64,000 nucleotides of DNA from Solwaraspora sp. WMMA2056 (GTDB lineage: Bacteria; Actinomycetota; Actinomycetes; Mycobacteriales; Micromonosporaceae). Of the stretch, positions 1-8,390 are shown piece by piece. The translations under genes were made by a program, and so were the position numbers. Numbering within the stretch: the stretch's first letter is position 1; each line of letters begins with the position of its first letter. The stretch covers positions 5,394,001 through 5,458,000 of the forward strand of contig NZ_CP128360.1 of NCBI RefSeq assembly GCF_030345095.1, given 5' to 3'. The notes under the pieces were generated by a model. It saw only the letters and a program-made list of their open reading frames with translations, was not told the DNA's origin and made no database searches.

Positions 1-142
1 CGGCCATCGCGACCAACTCGATGACGACCTTGTCGGCGGGTGGGTCGTCCATGATGCTGCGAGCGGACGCGGGCGCCCCCGCGATCAGTGACGAGGCGAG
101 CAGCGCGAGCACCACACCGCCGCGCGTCAGCAGTTTGCGCAT
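1..142 (-). CDS. DUF4360 secreted protein, N-terminal part (cut by window edge)
   Basis: Only the first 47 codons are present; the gene runs off the left edge. The product starts MRKLLTRGGVVLALLASSLI and has a Sec signal peptide (Lys/Arg, hydrophobic stretch, PASA cleavage region near residues 24-27). The mature start, PPADKVVIELVAMA, is the typical opening of DUF4360 proteins, which usually continue with NGSGC. An AGGT-rich ribosome binding site sits just before ATG at 142. It diverges from a second DUF4360 gene at 624. DUF4360 proteins are small exported proteins of unknown function. Family assignment from so short a piece is moderately sure. Confidence 0.72.
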   Translation of the reverse strand, partial: MRKLLTRGGVVLALLASSLIAGAPASARSIMDDPPADKVVIELVAMA

Positions 143-183
143 GAAACTACCTCCAAGGCTTGATTTGACCTTGCATGCGCGCC

Positions 184-212
184 AACTTACTTCTGGCATC
201 GATGAATGTCAA
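184..212 (-). promoter_or_regulatory. Promoter for the left DUF4360 gene
   Basis: On the minus strand a perfect -35 box TTGACA (212-207) is followed after exactly 17 bases by TAAGTT (189-184). This lies 42 bases before the ATG at 142 and is a good housekeeping-type promoter. Confidence 0.5.
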
Positions 213-623
213 CGTCTAATGTTTATGCTGAACACTGACACAAAGTTGAGCCGAATCCGACCGAGAACCGGACGCAAGTCGCCATTATCCGAAGGTCGAC
301 CCGAAGCCGCGCCGACACACACTGCGAGCGCAACAGCCATTCCAGCCAGACATAAGCCCCGAAATCGGGACGGTATCTCCGGCAGATCGCGCCCAGCAGT
401 GATCAATTTGCGGACTCCTCCGGTATTGCATTGGTGAACAACAATGCTTGCGATGCTCGCCGCATCTGGTTATCATGCATTCGCGGGCCACCAGCGAGGT
501 GACCGTTCCAACCACTTGCGACCCTGCGCCAGGAACCCAGAGAGCAAGGAGCCGCGCGGGCTGTTCGGCACCACCGCACGTTTCCATCCGGTTGATATCG
601 GCTCCACCCGGGAGGGGATTGGT
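213..623. other. Intergenic region between two DUF4360 genes
   Basis: No coding signal is convincing on either strand. The region is lower in GC than its surroundings and holds the divergent promoter of the left gene at its left end. The right end carries the strong ribosome binding site GGGAGGGG in front of 624. I see no hairpin or repeat that I can name. Confidence 0.5.
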
Positions 624-1274
624 ATGTCTAGAAACCTCGTCGGCACCGGACGCGGAATCGGCACCGCACTCGGCGTGGCCCTCGCGCTGTGTCTGGTCGC
701 GCCGGCCCACGCGGCACCGGTCAACCCGGCGGGCGCCCCCGAGGGCAGCATCTCCGTCGAGGTGCTCGCCGCCAACGGCTCCGGTTGCGCGCCCGGTACG
801 GCCAGGGTCGTCGCCCAACCCGACGGCTCCGGCTTCCGGATCCGCTACTTCGATTTCGTCGCCAGCGCTGGCGGCGGAACCGACCCCGCCGCCAGTCGGC
901 GGAACTGCCAGCTCGGCGTCCTCGTCACGGTGCCGGCCGGTTGGACGTTCGCCGTCGCCACCGCCGACTACCGGGGCCGCGCCGCAGTGCCCGCCGGGGC
1001 GGCCGGTCTGCAGCGCACCAACTACTACTGGCAGGGATCCTCGGACTCCAGCCGCACCGAGGAGACCTTCGACGGGCCGTACCACGGGCTCTGGTCCACC
1101 CGCGACGCCGCACCGGTGCTGTCCTACCTGCCCTGTGGACAGCAGCGGGTGCTCAACATCAACACCGAGCTGCGGGTCGACGCCGGCACGTCCGCAGGCA
1201 TCACCACCATGTCGATGACCAGCACCGACGCTGACATCGACACCTTGTTCAACCTTGCCTGGCAGCGGTGCTGA
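624..1274 (+). CDS. DUF4360 family secreted protein
   Basis: The 216-residue product has a signal peptide (residues 1 to about 31, ending APAHA) and a single DUF4360 domain filling the mature part. Family landmarks are ISVEVLAANGSGC at the start, RRNCQLGVLVTVPAGWTF in the middle, NYYWQGSS, a CG pair in YLPCGQQ, NINTELRV, and a closing WQRC. The four cysteines visible in the mature part would fit two disulfides. ATG at 624 is chosen over upstream in-frame codons because GGGAGGGG lies 7 bases before it. The family's function is unknown; secretion is the only safe inference. It converges on the glycosyltransferase at 1411 with a terminator between them. Confidence 0.85.
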   Translation: MSRNLVGTGRGIGTALGVALALCLVAPAHAAPVNPAGAPEGSISVEVLAANGSGCAPGTARVVAQPDGSGFRIRYFDFVASAGGGTDPAASRRNCQLGVLVTVPAGWTFAVATADYRGRAAVPAGAAGLQRTNYYWQGSSDSSRTEETFDGPYHGLWSTRDAAPVLSYLPCGQQRVLNINTELRVDAGTSAGITTMSMTSTDADIDTLFNLAWQRC

Positions 1275-1364
1275 CCGCGCTGGGCTGACCTGCCACGCGC
1301 CAGCACCGAGGTCGCCACGACAGGCAGGCGAACAGCGTCGACGGGCACCGAGGCGCATCCGACG

Positions 1365-1394
1365 GGCGTGGGCAGCGGCTCCGCTGCCCACGCC
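1365..1394. terminator. Bidirectional terminator hairpin
   Basis: A perfect 13-base-pair stem (1365-1377 with 1382-1394) has a four-base loop GCTC and lies between two convergent genes. There is no clear T-run, as is common in high-GC actinobacteria. Confidence 0.7.
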
Positions 1395-1410
1395 TCGCGA
1401 CCGTGCCGCG

Positions 1411-2568
1411 TCATCGTCCGGTGAGCCGCAGGCCGACCGGGGTGCCCACCGTGCGATGGGCACGCAGAAACCCGTCCACCGACGCCGACCAGGGGAACCG
1501 TTCGGCCCGCGCCCGGGCCGCCGCCCGCCGGGCCGACTCCGGACGCCGCGCCAGCTCGACGATCGCGTCGGCGAAGCCGACTCCCCCACCGGTGGCGGCC
1601 AGTCCCGCGTCGGCGACCACCTCCGGCAGCGCGCTCTCGGCGGCGACCACCACGGGCGTGCCACTGGCCAACGCCTCCAGCGCGGCCAGCCCGAAGGTCT
1701 CCACCGGCCCCGGTGCGACCACCACGTCGGCGCTGGCCATCAACCGGGCGATCTCGGTGCGGTCGTCGACGTAGTTGGCGAAGTGCACCGCCAGGCCGGC
1801 GGCTGCGGCCTGTTCACGCAGCCCTGCCTGGCGAGGACCGGTGCCGACGAACACTCCCACCGCCGCGACCCGGCGGCGGCGCAACTGCGCGAGGGCGGCG
1901 AGCACCCGTTCCGGACATTTTTCCGCCGACAACCGGGCACAGTGCAGCACCAGCAACTCACCGGCCGGGGCGTACCGCTGCCGGACGGCAGGATCGTAGC
2001 ACCGAGGATGGAACCGTTCGAGGTCGACGCCGAGCGGGACCCGTACCAGATTGTCGACGCCGATCCGGGCGAACTCGCGGGCGGCCCACCCGGTGGTGCA
2101 CAGCACCGTGTCGAAGCTGGCGGCGGTGGCGGCGTTGAGCCGGTCGGCGATCCGGGTGGTCAGTCGTGCCGACGCGCGACGTCCGCCGAACGGCAGCCCC
2201 AACAGCCCGTCGAGGGTCTCGTGGGACACCATCACCGACGGCACACCGGCACGGCGCGCCCACCGCCCCGTCCACCGAAGCGTGGTCCGGTCGGAGACCT
2301 CCAGGCGGTCCGGGGCCAGCTCGGTCAACAACCGGCGTAGCCGCGACCGGGCCACCAGCACCCGGTAGCCGCCGGTCCCGGGGACCACCGGGCCGGCGAG
2401 GGTGATCACCCGGCCCTGGCCGGTCTGTTCGTCCGAGTCCACCGCCCCCGGCATGATCAGCACCGGCTCGTGGCCGGCGGCCAGGTAGCCGGTGCCCAGT
2501 TCACGCAGGGCGGTCCGGAGCCCACCGGAGCTGCCGGTGATGAAATTCGCCAGCCGGACGATCCTCAT
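1411..2568 (-). CDS. GT4 glycosyltransferase, PimC-like
   Basis: This 385-residue retaining glycosyltransferase has the GT-B fold of family 4. The N-terminal Rossmann half begins with VRLANFITGSSGGLRTAL, closely resembling mycobacterial PimC-type alpha-1,6-mannosyltransferases. The C-terminal donor-binding half holds HCARLSAEKCPERVL (about 210-224) and the E-x7-E signature in VETFGLAALEALASGTP (about 292-308). No membrane segment is seen, so it would act at the inner face of the membrane on a lipid or small-molecule acceptor. Mannosylation of phosphatidylinositol mannosides is suggested by family only; the acceptor cannot be read from sequence. It is monocistronic, followed by a terminator. 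Confidence 0.8.
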   Translation of the reverse strand: MRIVRLANFITGSSGGLRTALRELGTGYLAAGHEPVLIMPGAVDSDEQTGQGRVITLAGPVVPGTGGYRVLVARSRLRRLLTELAPDRLEVSDRTTLRWTGRWARRAGVPSVMVSHETLDGLLGLPFGGRRASARLTTRIADRLNAATAASFDTVLCTTGWAAREFARIGVDNLVRVPLGVDLERFHPRCYDPAVRQRYAPAGELLVLHCARLSAEKCPERVLAALAQLRRRRVAAVGVFVGTGPRQAGLREQAAAAGLAVHFANYVDDRTEIARLMASADVVVAPGPVETFGLAALEALASGTPVVVAAESALPEVVADAGLAATGGGVGFADAIVELARRPESARRAAARARAERFPWSASVDGFLRAHRTVGTPVGLRLTGR

Positions 2569-2676
2569 GACGCGGTCACCATGCGCCGAGCATGCGGGCT
2601 GCTGGTCGGCCTGCGGTCCACGGACACGTGACGTGTCGGCGAACTGTCGCTGACCGCGAGGTCAGCCCGATCCTGG

Positions 2677-3159
2677 TCAAGACCAGCCGTACCCGCCCCG
2701 TAACGCGTGGCACACCCGGTCGAACCGGGCCCGGTCCAGAATCGCGCCTTCGCGGCGGATGCTGTCCTCCCGCATGGTGAGCACCCGGTCGAGCCGGATC
2801 CAGCTGGGTCGGCCGTCCTTGCCCCAGGCGCCCAACGCCAGCCAGTGCCGCTGCCCGTCCCGGTCGGACTGGCTGGACAGCATCAGCCCGAACAGGGTGC
2901 GGCTGGTCCGCCCGACGACGAGCACCGGCCGGTCCTTGCCCTGGCGCGGGTCGTCCTCGTACGGCACCCAGGTCCAGACGATCTCGCCGGGATCGGCATG
3001 TCCGTCCAGCTCCGGCGCGTAGGACAGTTCCCGTCGCTGCAGCCTCGCCACCTGGCGGGGCCGGGCCGGGCGGGCCGGCTTCGGGGCCCGCTGCGCCGGG
3101 ACACGCTGCCCGGTGAGTCGGCCAACGGTCGCGGTCACGCCCTGCCAGAGTCTGCCCAC
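2677..3159 (-). CDS. PemK/MazF-like protein, no antitoxin partner
   Basis: The 160-residue product has a basic, proline-rich N-terminal third (to about residue 40) followed by a PemK/MazF-like barrel: GEIVWTWVPYEDDP, then DRPVLVVGRTSRTLFGLMLSS, then the conserved serine/arginine end SWIRLDRVLTM. In classical MazF toxins this fold is an mRNA-cleaving ribonuclease. Actinobacteria also carry this longer, solitary form, and whether it is a toxin is not established. No small antitoxin-like gene lies next to it on either side. Weak stem-loops (2650-2665 and 2672-2685) sit around its stop codon and may end transcription. Confidence 0.7.
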   Translation of the reverse strand: MGRLWQGVTATVGRLTGQRVPAQRAPKPARPARPRQVARLQRRELSYAPELDGHADPGEIVWTWVPYEDDPRQGKDRPVLVVGRTSRTLFGLMLSSQSDRDGQRHWLALGAWGKDGRPSWIRLDRVLTMREDSIRREGAILDRARFDRVCHALRGGYGWS

Positions 3160-3253
3160 GGCGCGACAGCCTAGCCGGATCCCCTCCGTGTCACCGCGCC
3201 GGGGCGCGGCGGGGGTGTCACCGGGAGGGCGACGACCGTCGCGGCGGGACGGG

Positions 3254-5575
3254 TCAGCGCGGTCCTCGCGGTGTCCGCAGGTGCGGCACCGGGACCCGCC
3301 GGAAGTCGGTGTCGGACGCCAGGTGGAAGCCGGGGTACGACGGCTGGTTGTAGGTGGTCTGCTGGCGGGCGACCTCGGCCCGGTACTGCGGGTCGTGCAT
3401 CAGCGTGTACATTTTGCGGTCGGTCACCTCGGTACTGAGGTAGATCCGGACCGCCGCGCTGTCGACCGTACGGACCAGCAACTCCTCCCGCCAGTCGCCG
3501 AAGACGTCGGCGACCAGACCCGGATTGCCCTTGGTGTGGTTGTTGGTCCGGGTGCCGTCGGCGGTGAGCAGCCGGCCCCGGCGCCAGTCGGTGATCGTCG
3601 GGGTCTGGTCGATCGCGCCGTCGACGATCTGGGTGGTGCCGTCGGCGGCCCACCGGATGCTCATGTTGGTGCCCGGGATCTGGTCGGCGATCCGGGCACC
3701 GGTGACGTCGCGCAGGCCGATGCCGCTGACCGCCCAGACCTCGTGGCCGGGCCGGTCGGGGTCGATGTCGCCGATCATGCCCCGACCGGTGTCCACCCCG
3801 GTGTAGTCGCCGAAGATCACCTCACCGGTGCCGGCGTCGAGCAGGGCGTGCCCGTACGGCGCCCACGGCCCGCCTTCGAAGACCAGGTAGGCCTCCAGAC
3901 CGGGTCGGGCCGGGTCGATGTCGGTGACGTGCATGGCGTCGCCGTGGCCGAGCCGGGCCGTGGTGCCCGGCGCGGCGCTGGCCGGCGGCATCGCCGCGAA
4001 CGCGCTGTAGAGCAGGCTGCCGTCGTGGTCGATGACGGCCGCGCCGTAGACGATCTCGTGACGGCCGTCGCCGTCGACGTCGGCGGCGCTGACCGAATGC
4101 TGACCCTGCGTGGTGATGGTGGCGAACTCGTCGTCGGTGCCGTCACGGCCGTGCGGGGAGTCGTTGAACGGATTGCTCATCGGCGTCCAGCCGCTGTCGA
4201 CGTACCACCGTTGGGTGAGCCGACGCCCGTTCCAGTCGTAGGCGACCAGAGTCGACCGGGTGTAGTAGCCACGGGCGAAGACCGCCGAGGGGCGTACGCC
4301 GTCGAGATAGGCCACGGCGGACAGGAACCGGTCGACGCGGTTGCCCGGCTCGATGCGCGCCATCGCGTAGTCGCCCCACATCAGGCCGTCGTCGTGCCGG
4401 CCCGGCTTGTACGGGATCGTCTGCAGTTCCCGGCCGGTGGCACCGTCGAAGACCGTCAGGTACTCGGGGCCGTCGACGATGAAGCCCTCGAAGGCACGCA
4501 GGTTGTTGCGCGCGCTGCGCGACGGGGCGTACGTGTCGACGAAGTGGTCGACCAGGGCCCGTGCGTCCGCGTCCGACAGCGGGTACGCGTACGTCGGCGC
4601 CAGCCCGAACGCCTGTTCCAGGGTGGCCGGCCAGTTGCCGGCGACCACCTCCGGATGCGTGTGCCAGCCACGGAACATCCCGACCAGGTGTTCGTGGTAG
4701 TCGGCGGCGGACATGCGGTGGTCGTCGGTGTGGGTGTGGCCGGCCCGGCGGTCGGCGGCCGGCATGGTGACGTACCGCTCGCTGGCCACCTGGCCGTCGG
4801 ACCGGTAGCGGATGCTCTTCGTGCCGGGGGCGGTCTTGAGCATCAGTTCGGCGCGGCCGTCGCTGTCGAAGTCGTAGACCAGGAACTGGGTGTAGTGCGC
4901 CCCGGCCCGGATGTTGACGCCCAGGTCGATGCGGTGCAGCAGGGTGCCGTCGAGGCGGTACGTGTCGAGGTAGACCGGCCCGGTGTAGCCGACCTGGGAG
5001 ACGTCCTTGGAGTTGGACGGGTCCCACTTGACGACGAACTCGTACCGGCCGTCACCGTCGACGTCGCCGACGCTCATGTCGTTGGCGGCGTAGGTGTACG
5101 GCTCACCGGCCGGGGTGACCCCGTCGGCCGGGCGGCGCAACGGCAGGTCGTGGTACGCCTGCGACCAAGGGGTGACGACGGCGCTGCGGTCGACCTCGCG
5201 ACCACGGACGAGGGCGGCGACCTGGTACCGGGCGCCGGCGGCGGGGGCGGCGGTGTCCAGGTGGTTGGTGCTGTCGGTGACGGTGGCGATCCGTCGGCCG
5301 TCCCGGTAGACGTGGAAGTCGACGCCGGTCATGCCGGTGGCCTGCCGACCGGTGACCTCGTCGCCACGCAGCCGCCAGCTGAGGAACACCCCGTCGGCGG
5401 TGGCGGCGGCGACCAGGCCCCGGTCGAGATGTTCGAGGTGGACGGCACCCGGCCCGGCACCCGGCGGACCGGGGTGGCCCGGCACGGCCGATGCCGGTGC
5501 GGCGGTCAGGGTCGACCCGGCGACGCAGGCCGCGATGATCAGTGCCCTTCCGGTGGTGGGGCGGCGACGGCTCAT
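3254..5575 (-). CDS. Secreted rhamnogalacturonan lyase (PL11)
   Basis: This 773-residue exported enzyme is predicted to cleave the rhamnose-galacturonate backbone of pectic rhamnogalacturonan I by beta-elimination. The order is: signal peptide (1 to about 33, ending APASA), a fibronectin-like region (about 45-135, GVDFHVYRDGRRIATV), then the eight-bladed propeller typical of polysaccharide lyase family 11. Calcium-binding loops of the type DVDGDGRYEF, DFDSDGRAEL and DVDGDGRHEI recur. The start MSRRRPTTGR is chosen because GGAGAG precedes it. It is longer than the Bacillus homologue YesW (about 620 residues). It is divergent from an ABC importer, and a promoter can be seen upstream. Confidence 0.88.
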   Translation of the reverse strand: MSRRRPTTGRALIIAACVAGSTLTAAPASAVPGHPGPPGAGPGAVHLEHLDRGLVAAATADGVFLSWRLRGDEVTGRQATGMTGVDFHVYRDGRRIATVTDSTNHLDTAAPAAGARYQVAALVRGREVDRSAVVTPWSQAYHDLPLRRPADGVTPAGEPYTYAANDMSVGDVDGDGRYEFVVKWDPSNSKDVSQVGYTGPVYLDTYRLDGTLLHRIDLGVNIRAGAHYTQFLVYDFDSDGRAELMLKTAPGTKSIRYRSDGQVASERYVTMPAADRRAGHTHTDDHRMSAADYHEHLVGMFRGWHTHPEVVAGNWPATLEQAFGLAPTYAYPLSDADARALVDHFVDTYAPSRSARNNLRAFEGFIVDGPEYLTVFDGATGRELQTIPYKPGRHDDGLMWGDYAMARIEPGNRVDRFLSAVAYLDGVRPSAVFARGYYTRSTLVAYDWNGRRLTQRWYVDSGWTPMSNPFNDSPHGRDGTDDEFATITTQGQHSVSAADVDGDGRHEIVYGAAVIDHDGSLLYSAFAAMPPASAAPGTTARLGHGDAMHVTDIDPARPGLEAYLVFEGGPWAPYGHALLDAGTGEVIFGDYTGVDTGRGMIGDIDPDRPGHEVWAVSGIGLRDVTGARIADQIPGTNMSIRWAADGTTQIVDGAIDQTPTITDWRRGRLLTADGTRTNNHTKGNPGLVADVFGDWREELLVRTVDSAAVRIYLSTEVTDRKMYTLMHDPQYRAEVARQQTTYNQPSYPGFHLASDTDFRRVPVPHLRTPRGPR

Positions 5576-5619
5576 ACCGGGCTCTCCTCGGGTGAGGATG
5601 AAACGATACAATGTACTGA

Positions 5620-5649
5620 AGGTTATGAATATGGTCGACCGACTGTCAA
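5620..5649 (-). promoter_or_regulatory. Promoter for the rhamnogalacturonan lyase
   Basis: On the minus strand TTGACA (5649-5644) is followed after 18 bases by TAACCT (5625-5620), 45 bases before the start codon. The surrounding AT-rich stretch (5600-5640) is unusual for this genome and could also hold a sugar-regulator site. Confidence 0.4.
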
Positions 5650-5739
5650 GGGTGGAAACCGCGATCCGCCGGCAATGAATCGTTCCACCATGGCTCCGGC
5701 CAGACCGTTCACCGTCGACAATCACCACACGTCGTCGAG

Positions 5740-5768
5740 TTGTGACCCATCGACCGATCGACTAGGGT
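5740..5768 (+). promoter_or_regulatory. Promoter for the peptide-type ABC operon
   Basis: TTGTGA (5740-5745), 17 bases, then TAGGGT (5763-5768), about 87 bases upstream of the first gene of the importer. Confidence 0.4.
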
Positions 5769-5855
5769 CGGCCTTTCATCCGGCGATGCCCAGGCCCGTC
5801 ACGCGACCGAGCCCGTCAAGCCCGCAACGGCGACAACGAGGTAGGAGATAGACGG

Positions 5856-7436
5856 TTGAACAACCTCCCGGCACCCCCGTACCGGCACCGGCCGGCACAT
5901 ACCACCCGTACCGCAGCGGCCCGCCTCACCGGTCTCGCCGCCGTCACGGCGCTCACGCTGGCCGCCTGCACGACCGGCGAATCCCTGGAGACCGACGACG
6001 GTGGCGCACCGTCCGACGGCACCCTGGTCGTGGCGATCTCCAGCGAACCGGACAGTCTGGACGTGCACGTCTCCACCGCCTCACCGACGTTCCTGGTGCT
6101 GGAGAACGTCTACGACACCCTCGTCGAGCCGGCCCCCGACCTCAGCTTCCAACCCGCCCTGGCCACCGAGTGGGAGGTCAGCGACGATCTGCTGACCTGG
6201 ACCTTCCACCTGCGTGAGGGCGTCACCTGGCACAACGGACGCGAGTTCGTCGCCGACGACGTGGTGGCCAGCTTCGACCGGATCACCGACGCGGAGACCG
6301 CCGCGAACGCCTGGCGCTTCGAAACCGTCGACGAGGTACGCGCGGTCGACGACCGTACCGTCGAATTCGTCCTCACCCAGCCGACGCCGAACCTGCTGGC
6401 CAACGTCGGCGGGTTCAAGGGGATGGCGATCGTCGCACCCGAGCTGATCGACGGTGACGGGCTGACCACCAACGCGATCGGCACCGGGCCGTTCCGGTTC
6501 GTCAGCTACACCCCCGGCGACCGGATCATCCTGGAGGCCAACCAGGACTACTGGGGCGACGGACCGCACGTCGACCGGGTCGAGTTCCGGTTCATCTCCG
6601 AGCCGACGACCGCGCTGACCAACCTGCGCACCGGCGCGGTGCACCTGACAAACAACGTGCCGCCGCAGGAGGTCGCCACCCTGCGCGACGACCCGGCGGT
6701 CGAGCTGGGCCAACTGGCCAGCAACGACTACTGGTACTTCACCTGCAACTTCGACCGGGCGCCGTTCGACGACATCGACGTGCGGCGGGCACTGTCCTTC
6801 GCCATCGACCGGGAGCAGGTCGCCCAGGCCGCGTACTTCGACGCCGCCACACCGGTGCAGTCGGCGATGCCGCCGGGCAACTTCTGGGCCACCGACTACG
6901 CCCCGTTCAGCTACGACCCGGACCAGGCCCGCGAACTGCTCGCCGGGGCCGGCGTGACCGACCTGAGCATGGACCTGATGCTCACCAACGAGTTCCCACA
7001 CACTCTTGCGGCCGCCGAGGTGCTCGCCAGCCAGTGGGGCGACGTCGGCGTCGACGTCGAGATCCGCACCCTGGACTTCGCCAGCTGGCTCGACGAGCAG
7101 GGCGCCGGCAGCTACGACTGCTACGTCCTGGGCTGGTTGAACAACCTCGACGGCGAGTACGCCTACTACGGCCAGCACCACTCGACCGGCTCGTTCAACT
7201 TCCACGGGTACGCCAACCCGCAGGTGGACCAGCTGCTCGACCAGGCACGGGCCACCGTCGCCGACGCGGACCGCAAGCCGCTGTACGACCAGGCCGCCCG
7301 GTTCATCATCGACGACGTCAGCTACGGCTACCTCTACAGTCCACAGGCCTCGCTGGCCTGGGTGCCGCAGGTGTCCGGGGTCGAGATGCACCCCGACGGA
7401 AAGACCCGACTGCGCACCGTACGGCTCGGCGGCTGA
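5856..7436 (+). CDS. ABC importer substrate-binding lipoprotein (SBP family 5)
   Basis: A 526-residue solute-binding protein of the oligopeptide/dipeptide/nickel family (SBP_bac_5). A signal peptide ends in the lipobox LAAC with Cys38, so it is anchored in the membrane outside the cell. Family landmarks include LENVYDTLVEP, the WTFHLREGVTWHNG signature near residues 113-128, and the repeated ADDV and RRALSFAIDRE blocks. The start is TTG at 5856, with GGAG placed correctly before it. It is the first gene of a five-gene importer. Members of this family bind peptides, but also sugars, opines and metals, so the ligand is open. The neighbouring lyase suggests a plant-polymer setting, but this is not proof. 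Confidence 0.9.
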   Translation: MNNLPAPPYRHRPAHTTRTAAARLTGLAAVTALTLAACTTGESLETDDGGAPSDGTLVVAISSEPDSLDVHVSTASPTFLVLENVYDTLVEPAPDLSFQPALATEWEVSDDLLTWTFHLREGVTWHNGREFVADDVVASFDRITDAETAANAWRFETVDEVRAVDDRTVEFVLTQPTPNLLANVGGFKGMAIVAPELIDGDGLTTNAIGTGPFRFVSYTPGDRIILEANQDYWGDGPHVDRVEFRFISEPTTALTNLRTGAVHLTNNVPPQEVATLRDDPAVELGQLASNDYWYFTCNFDRAPFDDIDVRRALSFAIDREQVAQAAYFDAATPVQSAMPPGNFWATDYAPFSYDPDQARELLAGAGVTDLSMDLMLTNEFPHTLAAAEVLASQWGDVGVDVEIRTLDFASWLDEQGAGSYDCYVLGWLNNLDGEYAYYGQHHSTGSFNFHGYANPQVDQLLDQARATVADADRKPLYDQAARFIIDDVSYGYLYSPQASLAWVPQVSGVEMHPDGKTRLRTVRLGG

Positions 7437-7445
7437 GCCGGCGCG

Positions 7446-8390
7446 ATGGCGCGCTTCCTGCTGTGGCGGGCGCTGCAGGCGGTGATCGCGATGCTCGGGG
7501 TGAGCGTCGCGGTGTTCCTCATCGTGCATCTGGTGCCCGGCGACCCGATCCGGCTGGCCCTGGGCACCCGCTTCGACGAAAGCCTGTACCAGGCGATGCG
7601 GGCCCGGGCCGGGCTGGACCAGCCGATCGTCGTCCAGTACTTCCGGTGGCTGGGCCGGGCGCTCACCGGTGACCTGGGGGTCAGCTTCCGCAGCGGTGAG
7701 CCGGTGACCCTGCTGCTGCTGGCCCGGCTCGGCCCGACCAGCCTGCTCGCCGGCGCCGCGCTCACCGTCGCGCTGGCCATCGCGCTGCCGCTGGGGATCA
7801 TCTCGGCGGTGCGCTCCGGATCGCTGATCGACCGGGTCGCCACCGCGTTCAGCCAGCTCTGGGTCTCGGTGCCGGACTTCTGGAGCGGGATCATGTACAT
7901 CCTGCTCTTCGCCCTGGTGCTGGGCTGGCTGCCGGCCTCCGGTTACGTGTCCCCGTTGGACGATCCGGTGCGGGCGCTGCGGCACCTGGTGCTGCCGGCG
8001 CTGACCGTCGGGCTGATCTCCGGCTCGGTGCTGACCCGGTTCGTCCGCTCGGCGGTGCTGGAGGCGCTGCACCAGGACTACGCGCGTACCGCCCGGGCCA
8101 AGGGGCTGTCCCGCTGGCAGACGGTCCGCCGGCACGTGCTGCCCAACGCCTGGATCCCGATCGTCACCGCAGTCGGCCTGCAGCTCGGCTTCCTGCTCGG
8201 CGGCGTCGTCATCGTCGAGGTGATCTTCGAGTGGCCGGGGCTGGGCCGGCTGGCGTACGACGCGGTGGTGCGCCGCGACTACAGCCTGTTGCAGGGCGCG
8301 GTGCTGGCCGTCGCGCTGATGTTCCTCGTCGTCAACTTCCTGGTGGACCTGCTCTACAGCTACCTCGACCCCCGGGTGCGCCACCGGTGA
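7446..8390 (+). CDS. ABC importer permease, DppB type
   Basis: The 314-residue inner-membrane permease has six predicted membrane segments. It opens with RFLLWRALQAVIAMLGVSVAVF and carries the DppB-family N-terminal block followed by the EAA loop ARTARAKGLSRWQTVRRHVL (about 217-236), which docks on the ATPases. The gene lies 9 bases after the binding protein and overlaps the next permease by four bases (GTGA), so the two permeases are translated together and form the channel. Confidence 0.92.
   Translation: MARFLLWRALQAVIAMLGVSVAVFLIVHLVPGDPIRLALGTRFDESLYQAMRARAGLDQPIVVQYFRWLGRALTGDLGVSFRSGEPVTLLLLARLGPTSLLAGAALTVALAIALPLGIISAVRSGSLIDRVATAFSQLWVSVPDFWSGIMYILLFALVLGWLPASGYVSPLDDPVRALRHLVLPALTVGLISGSVLTRFVRSAVLEALHQDYARTARAKGLSRWQTVRRHVLPNAWIPIVTAVGLQLGFLLGGVVIVEVIFEWPGLGRLAYDAVVRRDYSLLQGAVLAVALMFLVVNFLVDLLYSYLDPRVRHR

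Noticed and set aside
209-406. A 65-codon minus-strand frame with a hydrophobic stretch between the DUF4360 genes.
   Set aside because: No convincing ribosome site, codon use unlike its neighbours, and a hydrophobic run too short to argue for a gene.
3113-5851. A 912-codon open frame on the plus strand opposite the rhamnogalacturonan lyase.
   Set aside because: Val/Gly/Asp-rich sequence without any domain; the opposite strand encodes a clear PL11 enzyme.
6081-8384. A 767-codon minus-strand frame across the ABC importer.
   Set aside because: Gln/His/Arg/Asp-rich shadow of the binding-protein and permease genes; no motif and no ribosome site.
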